A stretch of 45,545 bases of DNA from Myxococcales bacterium (GTDB lineage Bacteria; Myxococcota; B64-G9): positions 1-45,545 of the forward strand of contig JAAZNF010000041.1 in assembly GCA_012798435.1 (NCBI GenBank), read 5' to 3'. The position numbers were made by a program, and so were the translations under genes. Shown piece after piece: positions 22,606 through 33,300 of the stretch. The notes below the pieces were generated by a model, which had not been told where the DNA came from, did no database searches, and saw only the letters and a list, made by a program, of their open reading frames with translations. The number at the start of each line of letters is the position of its first letter. Position 1 is the first letter of the stretch.

Positions 22606-24545
22606 GGCCAGAACTGCCTCTGGAAGTTGTAGTGCGCCTGCAGCTTGGTCACCAACCCCTCCACCAGTGTGCGATCGCAACTGTGGAAGGCGCACAACGT
22701 TCCCGGCTCGAGGTGCGCCCCCAGGCAGGCGTAGCTCAGGTGCTCGGCCAGCACCAGCAGGACGCGGAAACGGTCGACACTCTCGTCGTCCACGTACACC
22801 CGGGTGATGGCCGGGTGGGCCTGCTGCCGCCCGTCGCCCGCGCGGCGCCCGATGAGGTAGCCGCGGGCACGTTCGCTGCGGTCCAGGATGCGCTCCAGCG
22901 GCCGCGGCTCGCCCCCCAGCGTGCCGCCCAGCGAGTACAGCAAGGCGCGTCGCTCGGGGAGATCCGCGGCCTGCAACGCCACCTGCTCCTCGATGCCGAG
23001 GAAGGTCGGCTCGGGCAGGAGCAGGTGCGCGGAGCCGCCGTCCTCGGCCTCCGAGAGCCGATAGGCCTCGCTGGCCCGGGGCAGCTCGACCCGATAGTCC
23101 TCCGGAGAGCCGAGCAGGAGGCTCACCGCGTCCCAGAACCCCCGGTCCGCCAGACGCAGCTTGCGGTACACGCTGACACGGGCGCGGCTCATCTCGTCGC
23201 GGCAGGTGGCCAGCAGCTCATCGAAGTCCTCGCCGTCCTGGGGAAAGCTGGCGGCGCCCTGGGTGAGCGACAGCCCGTAGTCGCGCGCCATCCGGCCCAG
23301 GAAGGCGTCCGCTTCGAACGCCTCCTGGTTCCGCCGCATGAAGCTGCGCACGCCCATGGCGTCGGTTTCCGGCAACAGTACGTAGTACTCCGGGTCCGCC
23401 ACGCGCGCCAGCACGTCGGAGTCGCGCACCACCCGGCCGAGACAGGCGGAGAGCTTCTGCGCGATCTGCCGGCACACCTCGGGCCGGAGGTGTTCGCGCA
23501 AGAAGTCGAAACGGTCCAGCACCAGGTGCACCAGGGAGAAGGCGCGGCCGTAGCGCCGGGCCTTGTAGATCTCCTTGCCGGCGTAGTCGATGAAGTACGA
23601 CAGGTTGAAGGCGCTGGTGCCCGGATCGCGCACCCCCACCCGCTCCAGCGCCTGGAAGCGGCGCGAGTTCTTGAGCGCGATGGTCGAGAACTGAGCGATG
23701 GTGGCGGCGATGTTCTGGTCGCGCTCCGAGAAGTCCTCGCGCAGCTTGTCCAGCATCAGCAGAAGCCCGATCGGCCGCTCGTCGGCGAAGAGCGGGATGA
23801 ACAGCGCCTCCGCAGATACGCGCCGCGGCATCTCCAGCACCGCGCTCGGGTCGGCGAAGAACGGCCGGCCGCTGGCCAGCGACTCCCGCAGCGCCGGCTG
23901 GGCCAGGGCGACGGTGCTAGGGTACTCCTGCGGCGAGACCAGCCCGCGGTAGCCGGCCAGGTGAAAGGCCTCGGCCGCGCCGGGGCGCGTCTCGGGGGCG
24001 CACAGCCACAGCAGGCCGCCCTGGGCCCCGGTGGCCTGGCACAGGTGGCGCAGGATCATCTCGCACAGGGTCTCGAAGTCCAGGGTGGACAGGATGTCCA
24101 GGCAGCGGCGGTACACCGTCTGGGCCTGCAGGTACTCCAGGCTCTCGTCGAGCAACTTGTTCTGGCGGTCTTGCAGGCGGCGGCGCTCGAGCAGCCGGTC
24201 CAGGGTGAGCAGCAGCTCGTCCCGGTCCACCGGCTTCACCAGGTACTCGAACACTCCCATCTTCATGCTGCGCACCGCCAGGCGCACGTCGTCCCGCTGG
24301 GTGATGACCACCACGTCCACCCAGGGGTAGAGCGCCCGCACCCGCTCGGCCAGCGCCAGCCCGTCCATGCCCTCCATGACGAGATCGGTGAGCATCACGT
24401 CCACCGTCTCGCGGGTGAGGACGCCCAGGGCCTCCTCGGCGCTCCTGGCGGTGAACACCCGGCAGGAGCGGCCCGCCAGCATGTCGGAGAACACCTTGAG
24501 ATAGAACTCCTCGTCGTCGACCAGGAGGATGCGGACCTCGGCCAT
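22602..24545 (-). CDS. Response regulator with GAF and degenerate GGDEF-like domain
   Basis: A 647-residue protein. Residues 1-120 form a receiver with DD at 10-11, phospho-acceptor Asp54 and the VKPVD lysine. A short coiled stretch (LLERRRLQDRQNKLLDE) links to a GAF-like domain (about 155-310). Residues about 325-480 have the layout of a GGDEF domain, with FNLSYFIDYAGKEIYKARRYG, but the signature is replaced by VADPEYYVLLP, so diguanylate cyclase activity is unlikely. About 165 further residues are unassigned. It probably senses a ligand and relays to the co-translated DUF4388 regulator. It lies 6 bp after dapF in the same operon. Confidence 0.82.
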   Translation of the reverse strand: MAEVRILLVDDEEFYLKVFSDMLAGRSCRVFTARSAEEALGVLTRETVDVMLTDLVMEGMDGLALAERVRALYPWVDVVVITQRDDVRLAVRSMKMGVFEYLVKPVDRDELLLTLDRLLERRRLQDRQNKLLDESLEYLQAQTVYRRCLDILSTLDFETLCEMILRHLCQATGAQGGLLWLCAPETRPGAAEAFHLAGYRGLVSPQEYPSTVALAQPALRESLASGRPFFADPSAVLEMPRRVSAEALFIPLFADERPIGLLLMLDKLREDFSERDQNIAATIAQFSTIALKNSRRFQALERVGVRDPGTSAFNLSYFIDYAGKEIYKARRYGRAFSLVHLVLDRFDFLREHLRPEVCRQIAQKLSACLGRVVRDSDVLARVADPEYYVLLPETDAMGVRSFMRRNQEAFEADAFLGRMARDYGLSLTQGAASFPQDGEDFDELLATCRDEMSRARVSVYRKLRLADRGFWDAVSLLLGSPEDYRVELPRASEAYRLSEAEDGGSAHLLLPEPTFLGIEEQVALQAADLPERRALLYSLGGTLGGEPRPLERILDRSERARGYLIGRRAGDGRQQAHPAITRVYVDDESVDRFRVLLVLAEHLSYACLGAHLEPGTLCAFHSCDRTLVEGLVTKLQAHYNFQRQFWP

Positions 24546-24551
24546 GGGCGG

Positions 24552-25385
24552 CTACTCCAGCTCCCCGCGAAAGACCACCTCGGCCGGACCGGCCATGAGC
24601 AGCGGCGCATCCAGCGCGGGCACGGTGATCCGCAGCGCGCCTCCGGGGAGCCACACCTCGATGGGCTCGCCGGCCGAAAGCAGCCCGAGGCGCACCCCGG
24701 CGGCCGCGGCCGCGCAGGCGCCCGTGCCGCAGGCCCGGGTGAGACCGCAGCCCCGCTCCCACACTCGCAGGCGCACCCGCCGCGGCCCGTCCAGCTCGGC
24801 GAAGCCCACGTTCACCCGCTGCGGGAAATCCGGGTGGCGTTCGAGGAGCGGGCCGAAGTGCGCGGCCAGCGCCTCGTCGGCGCTGCCGAAGATCACCAGG
24901 TGGGGGTTGCCCAGGCTGAGCGCGGTGGCGATGAACTCGCGCCCGCCGGCCCGAATGCTCCCCCCCACGAACTCGCCGCGGCCCGCCATGGGAACGGCGC
25001 TGCGCTCGAAGCGCGCCACGCCCATCTCCACCGTCACCTGCACCTCTCCGCCCGCTTTCTTTTCCACCACGCAGGAGCGCACCCCGGCGCCGGTCTCGAT
25101 CGGCACCGCCGGGCCCGGGTGGTAGCCGGCCTCGACGATGTGACGCGCCAGGCAGCGAATACCGTTGCCGCACATCTCGGCCTCGGAGCCGTCGGCGTTA
25201 TAGAGGTGCATGAGGAAGGGCGCCGCCCGCCCCGGCAGCAAGGTGAGCACCCCGTCCGCCCCGATGCCGGTGTGCCGGTCGCACAGCGCCACCGCCCGGC
25301 GCGACGAGACGCGCTCGCCGCCGCGGTAGGCGTCGAAGAGCACGAAGTCGTTGCCCAGGCCGTGGACCTTCCAGAATCGGATCAT
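24552..25385 (-). CDS. dapF: Diaminopimelate epimerase
   Basis: Converts LL- to meso-diaminopimelate in the cytoplasm for lysine and peptidoglycan synthesis. The 277-residue length is typical. The N-terminus MIRFWKVHGLGNDFVLFDA matches the family start. The two catalytic cysteines are Cys72 (EMCGNGIRC) and Cys219 (RACGTGAC), each in its signature. It leads an operon with two response regulators (6-bp and -4-bp spacing), which is unusual company since dapF is more often with lysA or dapA. A promoter is visible just upstream. Confidence 0.97.
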   Translation of the reverse strand: MIRFWKVHGLGNDFVLFDAYRGGERVSSRRAVALCDRHTGIGADGVLTLLPGRAAPFLMHLYNADGSEAEMCGNGIRCLARHIVEAGYHPGPAVPIETGAGVRSCVVEKKAGGEVQVTVEMGVARFERSAVPMAGRGEFVGGSIRAGGREFIATALSLGNPHLVIFGSADEALAAHFGPLLERHPDFPQRVNVGFAELDGPRRVRLRVWERGCGLTRACGTGACAAAAAGVRLGLLSAGEPIEVWLPGGALRITVPALDAPLLMAGPAEVVFRGELE

Positions 25386-25406
25386 GCCCTCGCCATTCCT
25401 GCGGCG

Positions 25407-25435
25407 ACGCTACCGGAGCCGGCGCGGAGTGTCAA
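25407..25435 (-). promoter_or_regulatory. Sigma-70-type promoter of dapF
   Basis: On the minus strand TTGACA (25435-25430), a 17-bp spacer and TAGCGT (25412-25407), about 22 bp before the dapF ATG. It is back to back with the pilT promoter. Confidence 0.6.
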
Positions 25436-25453
25436 TTCGCCGCGCCGTCCGCC

Positions 25454-25482
25454 TTGCCGACGGCCCGCCCGCGTGGTACCTT
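25454..25482 (+). promoter_or_regulatory. Sigma-70-type promoter of pilT
   Basis: TTGCCG at 25454-25459, a 17-bp spacer and TACCTT at 25477-25482, about 50 bp before the pilT ATG. Confidence 0.5.
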
Positions 25483-25531
25483 CTCTGCGGTTCTGGCGGA
25501 TCGTCACTGGACATCGCTCGTGGAGGCGTTC

Positions 25532-26731
25532 ATGGAGCTCAACGATATCCTGACCGTGGCCATGAAGGGCGGGGCCTCGGACATCCACCTCAAGGCCGGC
25601 CTGCCGCCCATGTTCCGCATCGACGGCAAGCTGGTGCCGCTCAAGGACGCGCGGCGGCTGCCTCCCGAGGACATCAGCCGCATGGCCTTCGGCATCATGA
25701 ACAACTACCAGAAAGAGCGCTTCAAGGAGATGAACGAGCTCGACCTCGCCTACGGCGTGCCGGGACTGGGGCGCTTCCGCGTCAACGTCTTCCAGCAGCG
25801 CGGCACCATCGGCATCGTGTTCCGGGTGATCCCCTTCAAGATCCTCACCATCGAGCAGCTCTTGCTGCCCAAGGTTCTGGAGAAGATCGCCCTGGAGGAG
25901 CGCGGGCTCATCCTGGTGACCGGCACCACCGGCTCCGGCAAGTCCACCACCCTGGCGGCCCTGGTCGACCACATCAACACCAACCAGACCTGCCACATCA
26001 TGACCATCGAGGATCCCATCGAGTTCCTCATCCGCGACAAGCGCTCGATCATCAACCAGCGCGAGGTGGGCGTGGACACCACCAGCTTCGCCCAGGCCCT
26101 GAAGAGCGCCCTGCGCCAGGACCCGGACGTCATCCTGGTGGGCGAGATGCGCGACCTGGAGACCATCGAGACGGCGCTCCTCGCCGCCGAGACCGGTCAC
26201 CTGGTGATGAGCACCCTGCACACCCTGGACGCCACCGAGACCATCAACCGCATCATCGCGGTGTTCCCTCCCTACCAGCAGAAGCAGGTGCGCCTGCAGC
26301 TCGGCGCGGTGCTGCGGGCCATCATCTCGCAGCGTCTCATGCCGCGGGCCGACGGCCGGGGCCGGGTGGCGGCGCTGGAGATTTTGCTCAGCACCGCCCG
26401 GGTGCGCGAGCTCATCGAGGACAAGGATCGCACCAAGGAGATTCCCGACGCCATCTCCCAGGGCAACATCACCTACGGCATGCAGACCTTCGACCAGGCC
26501 CTGATGGGGCTGCTCAAGCAGGGCCTGATCACCTACGACGAGGCGCTGCGCCAGTGCAGCAACCCGGACGACTTCGCCCTGCGCGTGTCGGGCATCGCCT
26601 CGACCTCCGACTCCAAGTGGGACCAGTTCGAGAAGGGTGGCGGCGGTTCCGGCCCGGCCGGCTCCGGCGCCCCGCCCGCGCCCGAGGCGCCTCCCACCGC
26701 CGGCGGCGACATCCCCATCGAGCGCTTCTGA
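25532..26731 (+). CDS. pilT: Type IV pilus retraction ATPase PilT
   Basis: Hexameric cytoplasmic ATPase that powers pilus retraction and twitching (S-motility in myxobacteria). The ATG at 25532 follows TGGAGG; the protein starts MELNDILTVAMKGGASDIHL as in the family. Walker A GTTGSGKST begins at residue 131; the Asp box (IEDPIE), Walker B (DVILVGEMRD) and His box (STLHTLDATETINR) follow. Total length is 399 residues; the last about 45 are a Gly/Pro/Ala-rich tail beyond the usual PilT end. No other pilus genes are in the window. recX starts 5 bp after the stop. Confidence 0.95.
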   Translation: MELNDILTVAMKGGASDIHLKAGLPPMFRIDGKLVPLKDARRLPPEDISRMAFGIMNNYQKERFKEMNELDLAYGVPGLGRFRVNVFQQRGTIGIVFRVIPFKILTIEQLLLPKVLEKIALEERGLILVTGTTGSGKSTTLAALVDHINTNQTCHIMTIEDPIEFLIRDKRSIINQREVGVDTTSFAQALKSALRQDPDVILVGEMRDLETIETALLAAETGHLVMSTLHTLDATETINRIIAVFPPYQQKQVRLQLGAVLRAIISQRLMPRADGRGRVAALEILLSTARVRELIEDKDRTKEIPDAISQGNITYGMQTFDQALMGLLKQGLITYDEALRQCSNPDDFALRVSGIASTSDSKWDQFEKGGGGSGPAGSGAPPAPEAPPTAGGDIPIERF

Positions 26732-26736
26732 ACGGC

Positions 26737-27219
26737 ATGGCGAAGAAATCCCGGCCCGATCCACAGGACGAGACCGAGCGCGCCCGGGCCCGGGCGCTAC
26801 GGCTGCTTTCGGTGCGCGCCCGCAGCCGGCACGAGCTCGTCGAGCGCCTGGTCGGCGCCGGCCACCCGCGGCCGGTGGTGGAGCGGCTGGTGCAGCGCTT
26901 CACCGAAACCGGGCTCATCGACGACGCAGCCTTCGCCGAGCAGCGCGCCCGGGCGCTGGGCACGACTCGCCGCTTCGGCCCGCGGCGGCTGCGCCAGGAT
27001 CTGCGCCGGCGCGGGATCGAACGCGAGTTGGTGGAGGCGGCAGTGGCCCGGGCCTACGGGGAGCGCTCGGCGCAGGAGATCATGCGCGAGCTGGCCCTGG
27101 CCCGCTACGGGGAGGCGCTCTTCGCCGACGGCTGCGATGCGGCCCTGCGGCGCAAGGCCCAGCGCTTCTTGCTCTCCCGCGGCTTCGAGGCCAGCGACGT
27201 GTTCTCCCTGTTCGACTGA
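26737..27219 (+). CDS. recX: Regulatory protein RecX
   Basis: A 160-residue, Arg-rich helical protein that in the family binds RecA filaments and limits their extension. The repeated three-helix pattern is visible: RALRLLSVRARSRHELVERL, ETGLIDDAAFAEQRARAL, and RFGPRRLRQDLRRRGIERE. The ATG at 26737 has a weak ribosome site but lies 5 bp after pilT, so coupling is likely. It converges with recA, 218 bp away, instead of sitting directly downstream of it as in many bacteria. Confidence 0.88.
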   Translation: MAKKSRPDPQDETERARARALRLLSVRARSRHELVERLVGAGHPRPVVERLVQRFTETGLIDDAAFAEQRARALGTTRRFGPRRLRQDLRRRGIERELVEAAVARAYGERSAQEIMRELALARYGEALFADGCDAALRRKAQRFLLSRGFEASDVFSLFD

Positions 27220-27225
27220 ACTTCC

Positions 27226-27336
27226 TGTTCCCCGCTCCTCACAGGATCGCAGCGAGCGAGAGCGCCTTCGCGCGCAAGATCTCTCACGCGCAGCCTGTAC
27301 CCGGCCTCTGCCGCCGAGGGTCTCCGAGCGCGTCGC
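27226..27336. repeat. Intergenic repeat family B, copy 1 (recX-recA gap)
   Basis: A 37-base block at 27300-27336 matches 40621-40657 at 28 of 37 positions, and both copies are preceded by TGTTCCCCG (27226-27234 and 40600-40608), although at different distances. The remainder of this gap shows only a seven-base A tract at 27425-27431, which is a T tract after recA on the minus strand. Confidence 0.35.
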
Positions 27337-27437
27337 GCCACGACAAGATCCACAATGGCTCCATCACCCCTGCCCCACGCTCCCCGTTGGCTCTCCGACC
27401 CGACCCAATCGAATCTGCGGTCTGAAAAAAAGCTCAC

Positions 27438-28561
<1,124 letters not shown>

Positions 28562-28565
<4 letters not shown>

Positions 28566-29176
28566 GTTTTCTCCCTGTTCATTTGTTCAGTATCGTAGCT
28601 CCCCAGGGGGAAGCTGTCAACAGTCGTGTACACCGGCCCGTCCGGCCGGAGCTCGGAACGGACCAGGTATACCCGATCGATCTGACATTCTCCGAGATCG
28701 CCGCCCGACTCGGCCCGAAGTTCGGCCGTGATGTCCGGGACCCGGCCGCCCTCCTTGACCCGGCCGAGGGTGACGTGCGGCGCGAAGGGCCGCTCCTCCC
28801 TGGGAAAACCCAGCGGCTCGGTCACCGCCAGGACGAGCCCGTGCAGGGTGCGTAAAAGATCGGCGCCTTCCTTGCTGCCTGCCCAGATGACGCGCGGCCG
28901 GACCGTCGACGGAAAGGCGCCCAGGCCGCTCCACCGGACCGGAAAGGGCGAGAGATCCCGGAAGGCGCCGCGCAGGCCGCCGGTGAGCTTCGGCAAAAGC
29001 CCCGTGTCCACGTCTCCGAGGAACTGCAAGGTGAGGTGGACCTGTCCGGCGCGCACCCACTTCACCCGCAGCCGGCGTCCCAGGACGCGGTCCAGGCGGC
29101 GCGCGGTCTCGAGGAGCGCACGCTCCACCTCCTCTCCCAGGTGCGCAGCGATGAATGCCCGAATGCGATCGCCCAT
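28562..29176 (-). CDS. thpR: RNA 2',3'-cyclic phosphodiesterase (2'-5' RNA ligase family)
   Basis: A 204-residue 2H phosphoesterase. The two HxT motifs are at His47-Leu-Thr49 (VHLTLQFLG) and His134-Val-Thr136 (PHVTLGRV). In the family it opens 2',3'-cyclic phosphates on RNA; the physiological role is unclear. The ATG at 29176 follows AAGGAG; a start 14 codons further up is possible but less well placed. Coupling of thpR to recA is a common bacterial arrangement (often with cinA, which is absent here). Confidence 0.93.
28575..28590 (-). promoter_or_regulatory. LexA (SOS) operator of recA
   Basis: The plus strand reads CTGTTCATTTGTTCAG. Against the motif described for Myxococcus LexA (CTRHAMRYBYGTTCAGS, recalled from the literature) it differs only at the fifth position and at the final S. 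It covers the expected transcription start of the recA promoter, as an SOS repressor site would. Confidence 0.6.
28592..28620 (-). promoter_or_regulatory. Sigma-70-type promoter of recA
   Basis: On the minus strand TTGACA (28620-28615), a 17-bp spacer and TACGAT (28597-28592), directly followed by the LexA-type operator. It lies within the thpR coding end. Confidence 0.7.
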
Positions 29177-29281
29177 TGCCGGGTCTCCTTGAAGCAGGTC
29201 TTTCGTCGCGGTCGACAACTCCTGGCGCGCCCGGCCACGGTGCTCCTTCCACTCGCGCGGGTGGTCGCCTGGCGGGTCGCC

Positions 29282-30220
29282 TCAGGACCAGCTCTCGGCC
29301 GGCGGGTCGAGAAAGCGCGGCTGGACCACCCAGCGTCCGTCGCCCGCGGCGCGCAGCCGCTCGACGTTCTTTCGCAGCTCCCGGTTGCCCCGATCGATGA
29401 TCAGGCAGAGCCTGGTGGCGACGCCAAGCATCTCGAAGTCGCCCATGGAATCGCCGGCGGCCAGGAGCGGCCGAAGCCCGATGTGCCGGTCGATGGCCTC
29501 GACCTTGCCCGCGCCCCCGGTCACCGGCATGTCGGGGTCGCGCTGGGCGGTGATGCGCCCGCCGGCCACGAGCGGGGCGATCCCCAGCACCCGCCCCGGC
29601 CCGATCCCCAGATGCTCCTCAGCGAACACCTCCACCGTCCAGCGGTTGGAGGCGGAGACGATCCAGGTCTCGACGCCGGCGCCCCGGAGGCGTGCCAGCA
29701 GGCGCGCCATGGCCGGATATGGCCGCAAGCCGTTGGCGATCTCTTGCGAGGCCCCCTCCCAGGACAACCGTTCCGCGCCCACCGGCCGGGCGAGCTCCGC
29801 CTGGAACGTCTCCCGTGAGATCTCGCGCACCCGCTGCGGGGTGAGGCCGCACAGGACCTGCGCCGCCCAGAAGTAGGCCGTCTCGCGTCCGGCGCGCGCG
29901 AGCAGCTCCTGGTAGGCTCGGATCATGTGAAAGGCCATCTCTGGCAGCCGGGCCGGATCGGCCGCGAAGCGCTCCAGCGCCGCGCGGGGCGACGAGACGT
30001 CCGCGCGCGAGAAGGGCCGCCACACCTCCTCCGAATCGAGCAACGCGTGCGCTGCAAAGAGCCCCCGCCGCGCCATGGCGTAGAACACCGCCTCGCCGGT
30101 GTCGTGGTGGACACAGGTGCCGTCGAGGTCGAAGGTGGCCACCTTGCGGCCGGCGGGGAGGGCCATGAAGAACCCGTCCAACCTCGTCGCCACTTCGGGG
30201 AGAAAACCCGCCGTGTTCAT
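29282..30220 (-). CDS. HAD-superfamily phosphatase (phosphoserine phosphatase-like)
   Basis: A 312-residue cytoplasmic enzyme. Motif I is TFDLDGTCV (nucleophile Asp31, Asp33); motif II is WIVSASN; motif IV is AAGDSMGDFEML. The large helical cap between residues about 45 and 190 and the SAS/GDS motifs resemble the PSPase-like HAD IB group (SerB, phosphatidylglycerophosphate- or phosphocholine-type phosphatases). The exact substrate cannot be assigned. The start MNTAGFLPEV at 30220 was chosen because the promoter below lies immediately upstream; longer frames read into it. Confidence 0.85.
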   Translation of the reverse strand: MNTAGFLPEVATRLDGFFMALPAGRKVATFDLDGTCVHHDTGEAVFYAMARRGLFAAHALLDSEEVWRPFSRADVSSPRAALERFAADPARLPEMAFHMIRAYQELLARAGRETAYFWAAQVLCGLTPQRVREISRETFQAELARPVGAERLSWEGASQEIANGLRPYPAMARLLARLRGAGVETWIVSASNRWTVEVFAEEHLGIGPGRVLGIAPLVAGGRITAQRDPDMPVTGGAGKVEAIDRHIGLRPLLAAGDSMGDFEMLGVATRLCLIIDRGNRELRKNVERLRAAGDGRWVVQPRFLDPPAESWS

Positions 30221-30227
30221 GGGCCGG

Positions 30228-30256
30228 ATGCTATCACAGGCCCGCCCTGCGCCCAA
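30228..30256 (-). promoter_or_regulatory. Promoter of the HAD phosphatase gene
   Basis: On the minus strand TTGGGC (30256-30251), a 17-bp spacer and TAGCAT (30233-30228), only 7 bp before the ATG, so the message would be nearly leaderless. Confidence 0.45.
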
Positions 30257-30280
30257 CGGCTTTGGCAGCGCCCGCGCCGC

Positions 30281-30309
30281 TTGACCCGACGCCCGCGCAG
30301 TCCTAGCAT
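30281..30309 (+). promoter_or_regulatory. Promoter of the M14 carboxypeptidase operon
   Basis: TTGACC at 30281-30286, a 17-bp spacer and TAGCAT at 30304-30309, about 55 bp before the ATG at 30364. Confidence 0.55.
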
Positions 30310-30363
30310 GGCGGGCGAGTCGGTTTTGGCTTGGTCCGGCAAGTCCACTTGCAGGAGAACCCC

Positions 30364-33300
30364 ATGAAAACCATGCTCCCCGTAACCCTGTTTGCCCTCG
30401 TGTCACTTCTGGCCGGCTGCTCGGACTCGAGCCGGGCGCTGTCGCCGTGGAAGAGCGGCCTTTCCGATGAGCCGGCGCTCACCCGCATCTACACCCCGGC
30501 GCCGGAGAAGCTGCGCGCCGAACTCATCCGCCGCGGCCTGGACGTCACCGGCTCGCACCACCGGTTGGGATACGTGGACGTGTACGCCACACCCGAGAAG
30601 CGCGACGCCGCGCTGCGAGATCTGACGGCTCGGGTGAGCCGGCTCGAAACCCTCGACCATCGCCGCTCGGCGCTGGCGCTTTCCGACTACCGCAACCCGG
30701 CCGAGGTGTCGGCCTACCTCGACTCCATCGCGGCCACTTATCCCAACCTGGCCCGCAAGGTGGACCTCACCCCCTCCGGGCTCTTCGAGGGCAACCACGT
30801 CTACGCCATGAAGATCTCGGACAACGTGGCCACGGACGAGGACGAGCCCACCATCCTGTTCACGAGCCAGATCCACGCCCGCGAGGTCATGACCGAGGAG
30901 ATCACCTGCGATATCGCCGACTACCTGACCTCGCGCTACGCCTCGGACCCCGAGGTCAAGCAGTGGGTGGATTCGATGGAGATCTGGGTCATCCCACAGG
31001 TCAACCCCGACGGGGCCGCCTACGTGTTCTCCACCTACAACTACTGGCGCAAGAACCGTCACCCCAACTGCGAGGTGGACAACAACCGCAACTTCGTCTG
31101 GAACTGGGCCCAGTGCCCCGGCTCCAGCGGCGACTGCGGCGACGACACCCACCACGGGGCGAGCGCCGGCTCCGAGCCCGAGACCCAGGCCACCGACGCG
31201 CTCATGGCCGAGCTGCGGCCCATGTACTACATCGACTTCCACTCCTACGGCGAGTACATCCTGTGGCCGAGCGGCTGCGAGAAGACCGAGGAGGACGACC
31301 TCTTCCGGCTGTGGGTGAGCGAGGTCAACGCCATCCTGCCCGACGACGACGGGCAGACCGGCAACTTCACCATCGGCAACACCGCCGACACGCTGTACAC
31401 CGCGCCCGGCGGCACCGACGATCACGCCTACGGCGCCTACGGCGCGCTGGGCGTGACCATCGAGATCAACCGCGACTTCCAGCCCGACTTCGCAAGCTTG
31501 CGCAACCCCACCGTGCAGCGCATGCGCAACGCCTGGCAGTACCTGATCCGCCGCACCCTGAATGGCCCCTCGGTGCGCGGGCACACCTTCGACGCCCAGA
31601 CCGGCGCGCCGGTGGTGGCCCATTACCAGTTCAGCAACCACCCCTTCACCCATGGACAATGGCCGCTACGCACCGACGCGGTGGGCCGCTTCGGCCGTGC
31701 GCTGATGCCGAACTCCGATCACGTGGTGGTGTTCACCGCCCCGGGGTACCTGCCGGCGGCGCGCTCGGTCCACGTGGGCACGGGCCCGGCCGACCTCGAG
31801 GTGCCCATGACCGCCGGGACCAACCACGCCCCGACGGTGGTGGTGGGCCCGGACCAGACGGTGAATGAAGGCGACACCGTCACCCTGGACGCGAGCCAGA
31901 GCTCCGATCCCGATCCGGGCACGGCGCTGGTGTTCGTGTGGACCCAGACCGGCGGTCCGGCGGTGGCGCTGCGAAACGCCTCCACCGCCACGCCGAGTTT
32001 CTTCGCCCCCGGGGTGAGCCAGGACACCGTGCTCACCTTCCAGGTGGTGGCCTCGGACGGTGAGCTCTCGAGCGCCCCGGCCACCACCCGGGTCACCGTG
32101 CGCAACATGTGGGACGAAAGCACGACCTTCCCCTCCGCCGACACCCCGATCTCCATCCCCGACGCCGACGACACCGGCATCACCTCCATCATCCACGTGA
32201 GCGACAACCGCCCCATCCTTTCCGCCCGGGCCCACGTGGACATCACCCACACCTATATCGGCGATCTCATCGTCGAGCTGACCTCGCCCTCGGGCACCCG
32301 CGTGGTGCTCCACGACCACGCCGGCGGCAGCACCCAGAACCTGCACGCCGAGTACGAGCTGATCCAGGTGGCGGGCGAGATGGCCGGTGGCGACTGGCGG
32401 CTGCATGTCGCGGACACCGCCGGCGGCGACTCGGGCACCCTGGACGCCTGGACCTTGACCCTGGAGCTGGTCGGCGATCCGCCCTGCCAGCAGGCCTCCG
32501 ATTGCCAACTTCCCCACACCCTGGTGGCGGACTGCGTGGCGGGCCGCTGCGAGGTGGTGACCTGCGCGGCCGGCTTCGGCAACTGCAACGGCATCCACTC
32601 CGACGGCTGCGAGACCGTGCTCGCCTCGGATCCTCTGCACTGCGGAAGCTGTGAAAACGCCTGCGCCTTCCCCCACGCCGCCGCCCTGTGCCAGAACTCC
32701 GCCTGCGTCATGGGTGCCTGCGAGGCGAACTACGGCGACTGCAACGCCTCCGCCGCCGACGGCTGCGAGATCCCGCTCGCCTCGGATCCCCTGCACTGCG
32801 GAAGCTGCGAAAACGCCTGCAGCTTCCCCCACGCCAGCGCCCTGTGCCAGACCGGCCAGTGCCGGCTCGGCACCTGCGAGGCGCTCTTCGGCAACTGCGA
32901 CGGGGTCGCCACCAACGGCTGCGAGTCCGATCTTTCTGCGGACCCGAGCCACTGCGGCACCTGTACCCGGGTGTGCAACCTGGCCCACGCCACCTCGAAG
33001 TGCGTCGCGGGCGCCTGCCAGGTGGACACCTGCCAGGGCTCGTGGGCGGATTGCGACGGCGCGGGCGCGAACGGCTGCGAGGCCGACCTCGACACCAACG
33101 TCGCGCACTGCGGCGACTGCGCCGTAAACTGCCAGGCGCTGAACGCCCAGGTGAGCTGCCAGGCCGGCGCCTGCGTCATGGGGGCGTGCCTCTCCGGCTA
33201 CGCGGACTGCGACGGGGCCGCCGCCACCGGCTGCGAGGCCGACCTGCGCTCGGACCCGCTCCACTGCGGCGCCTGCGATGCGCCCTGCGCGCTGGCCCAC

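Noticed and set aside
23300-23400. Active diguanylate cyclase in the GAF-containing regulator
   Set aside because: The position of GGDEF reads VADPEYY, so the catalytic signature is missing.
22632-25553. 973-codon plus-strand open frame opposite dapF and the regulators
   Set aside because: It is the mirror of strongly supported genes (DapF cysteines, receiver motifs) and is His/Arg/Gly-rich with no domain.
27424-27437. Intrinsic terminator after recA
   Set aside because: There is a seven-base T tract on the minus strand, but I could not find a stable stem directly before it.
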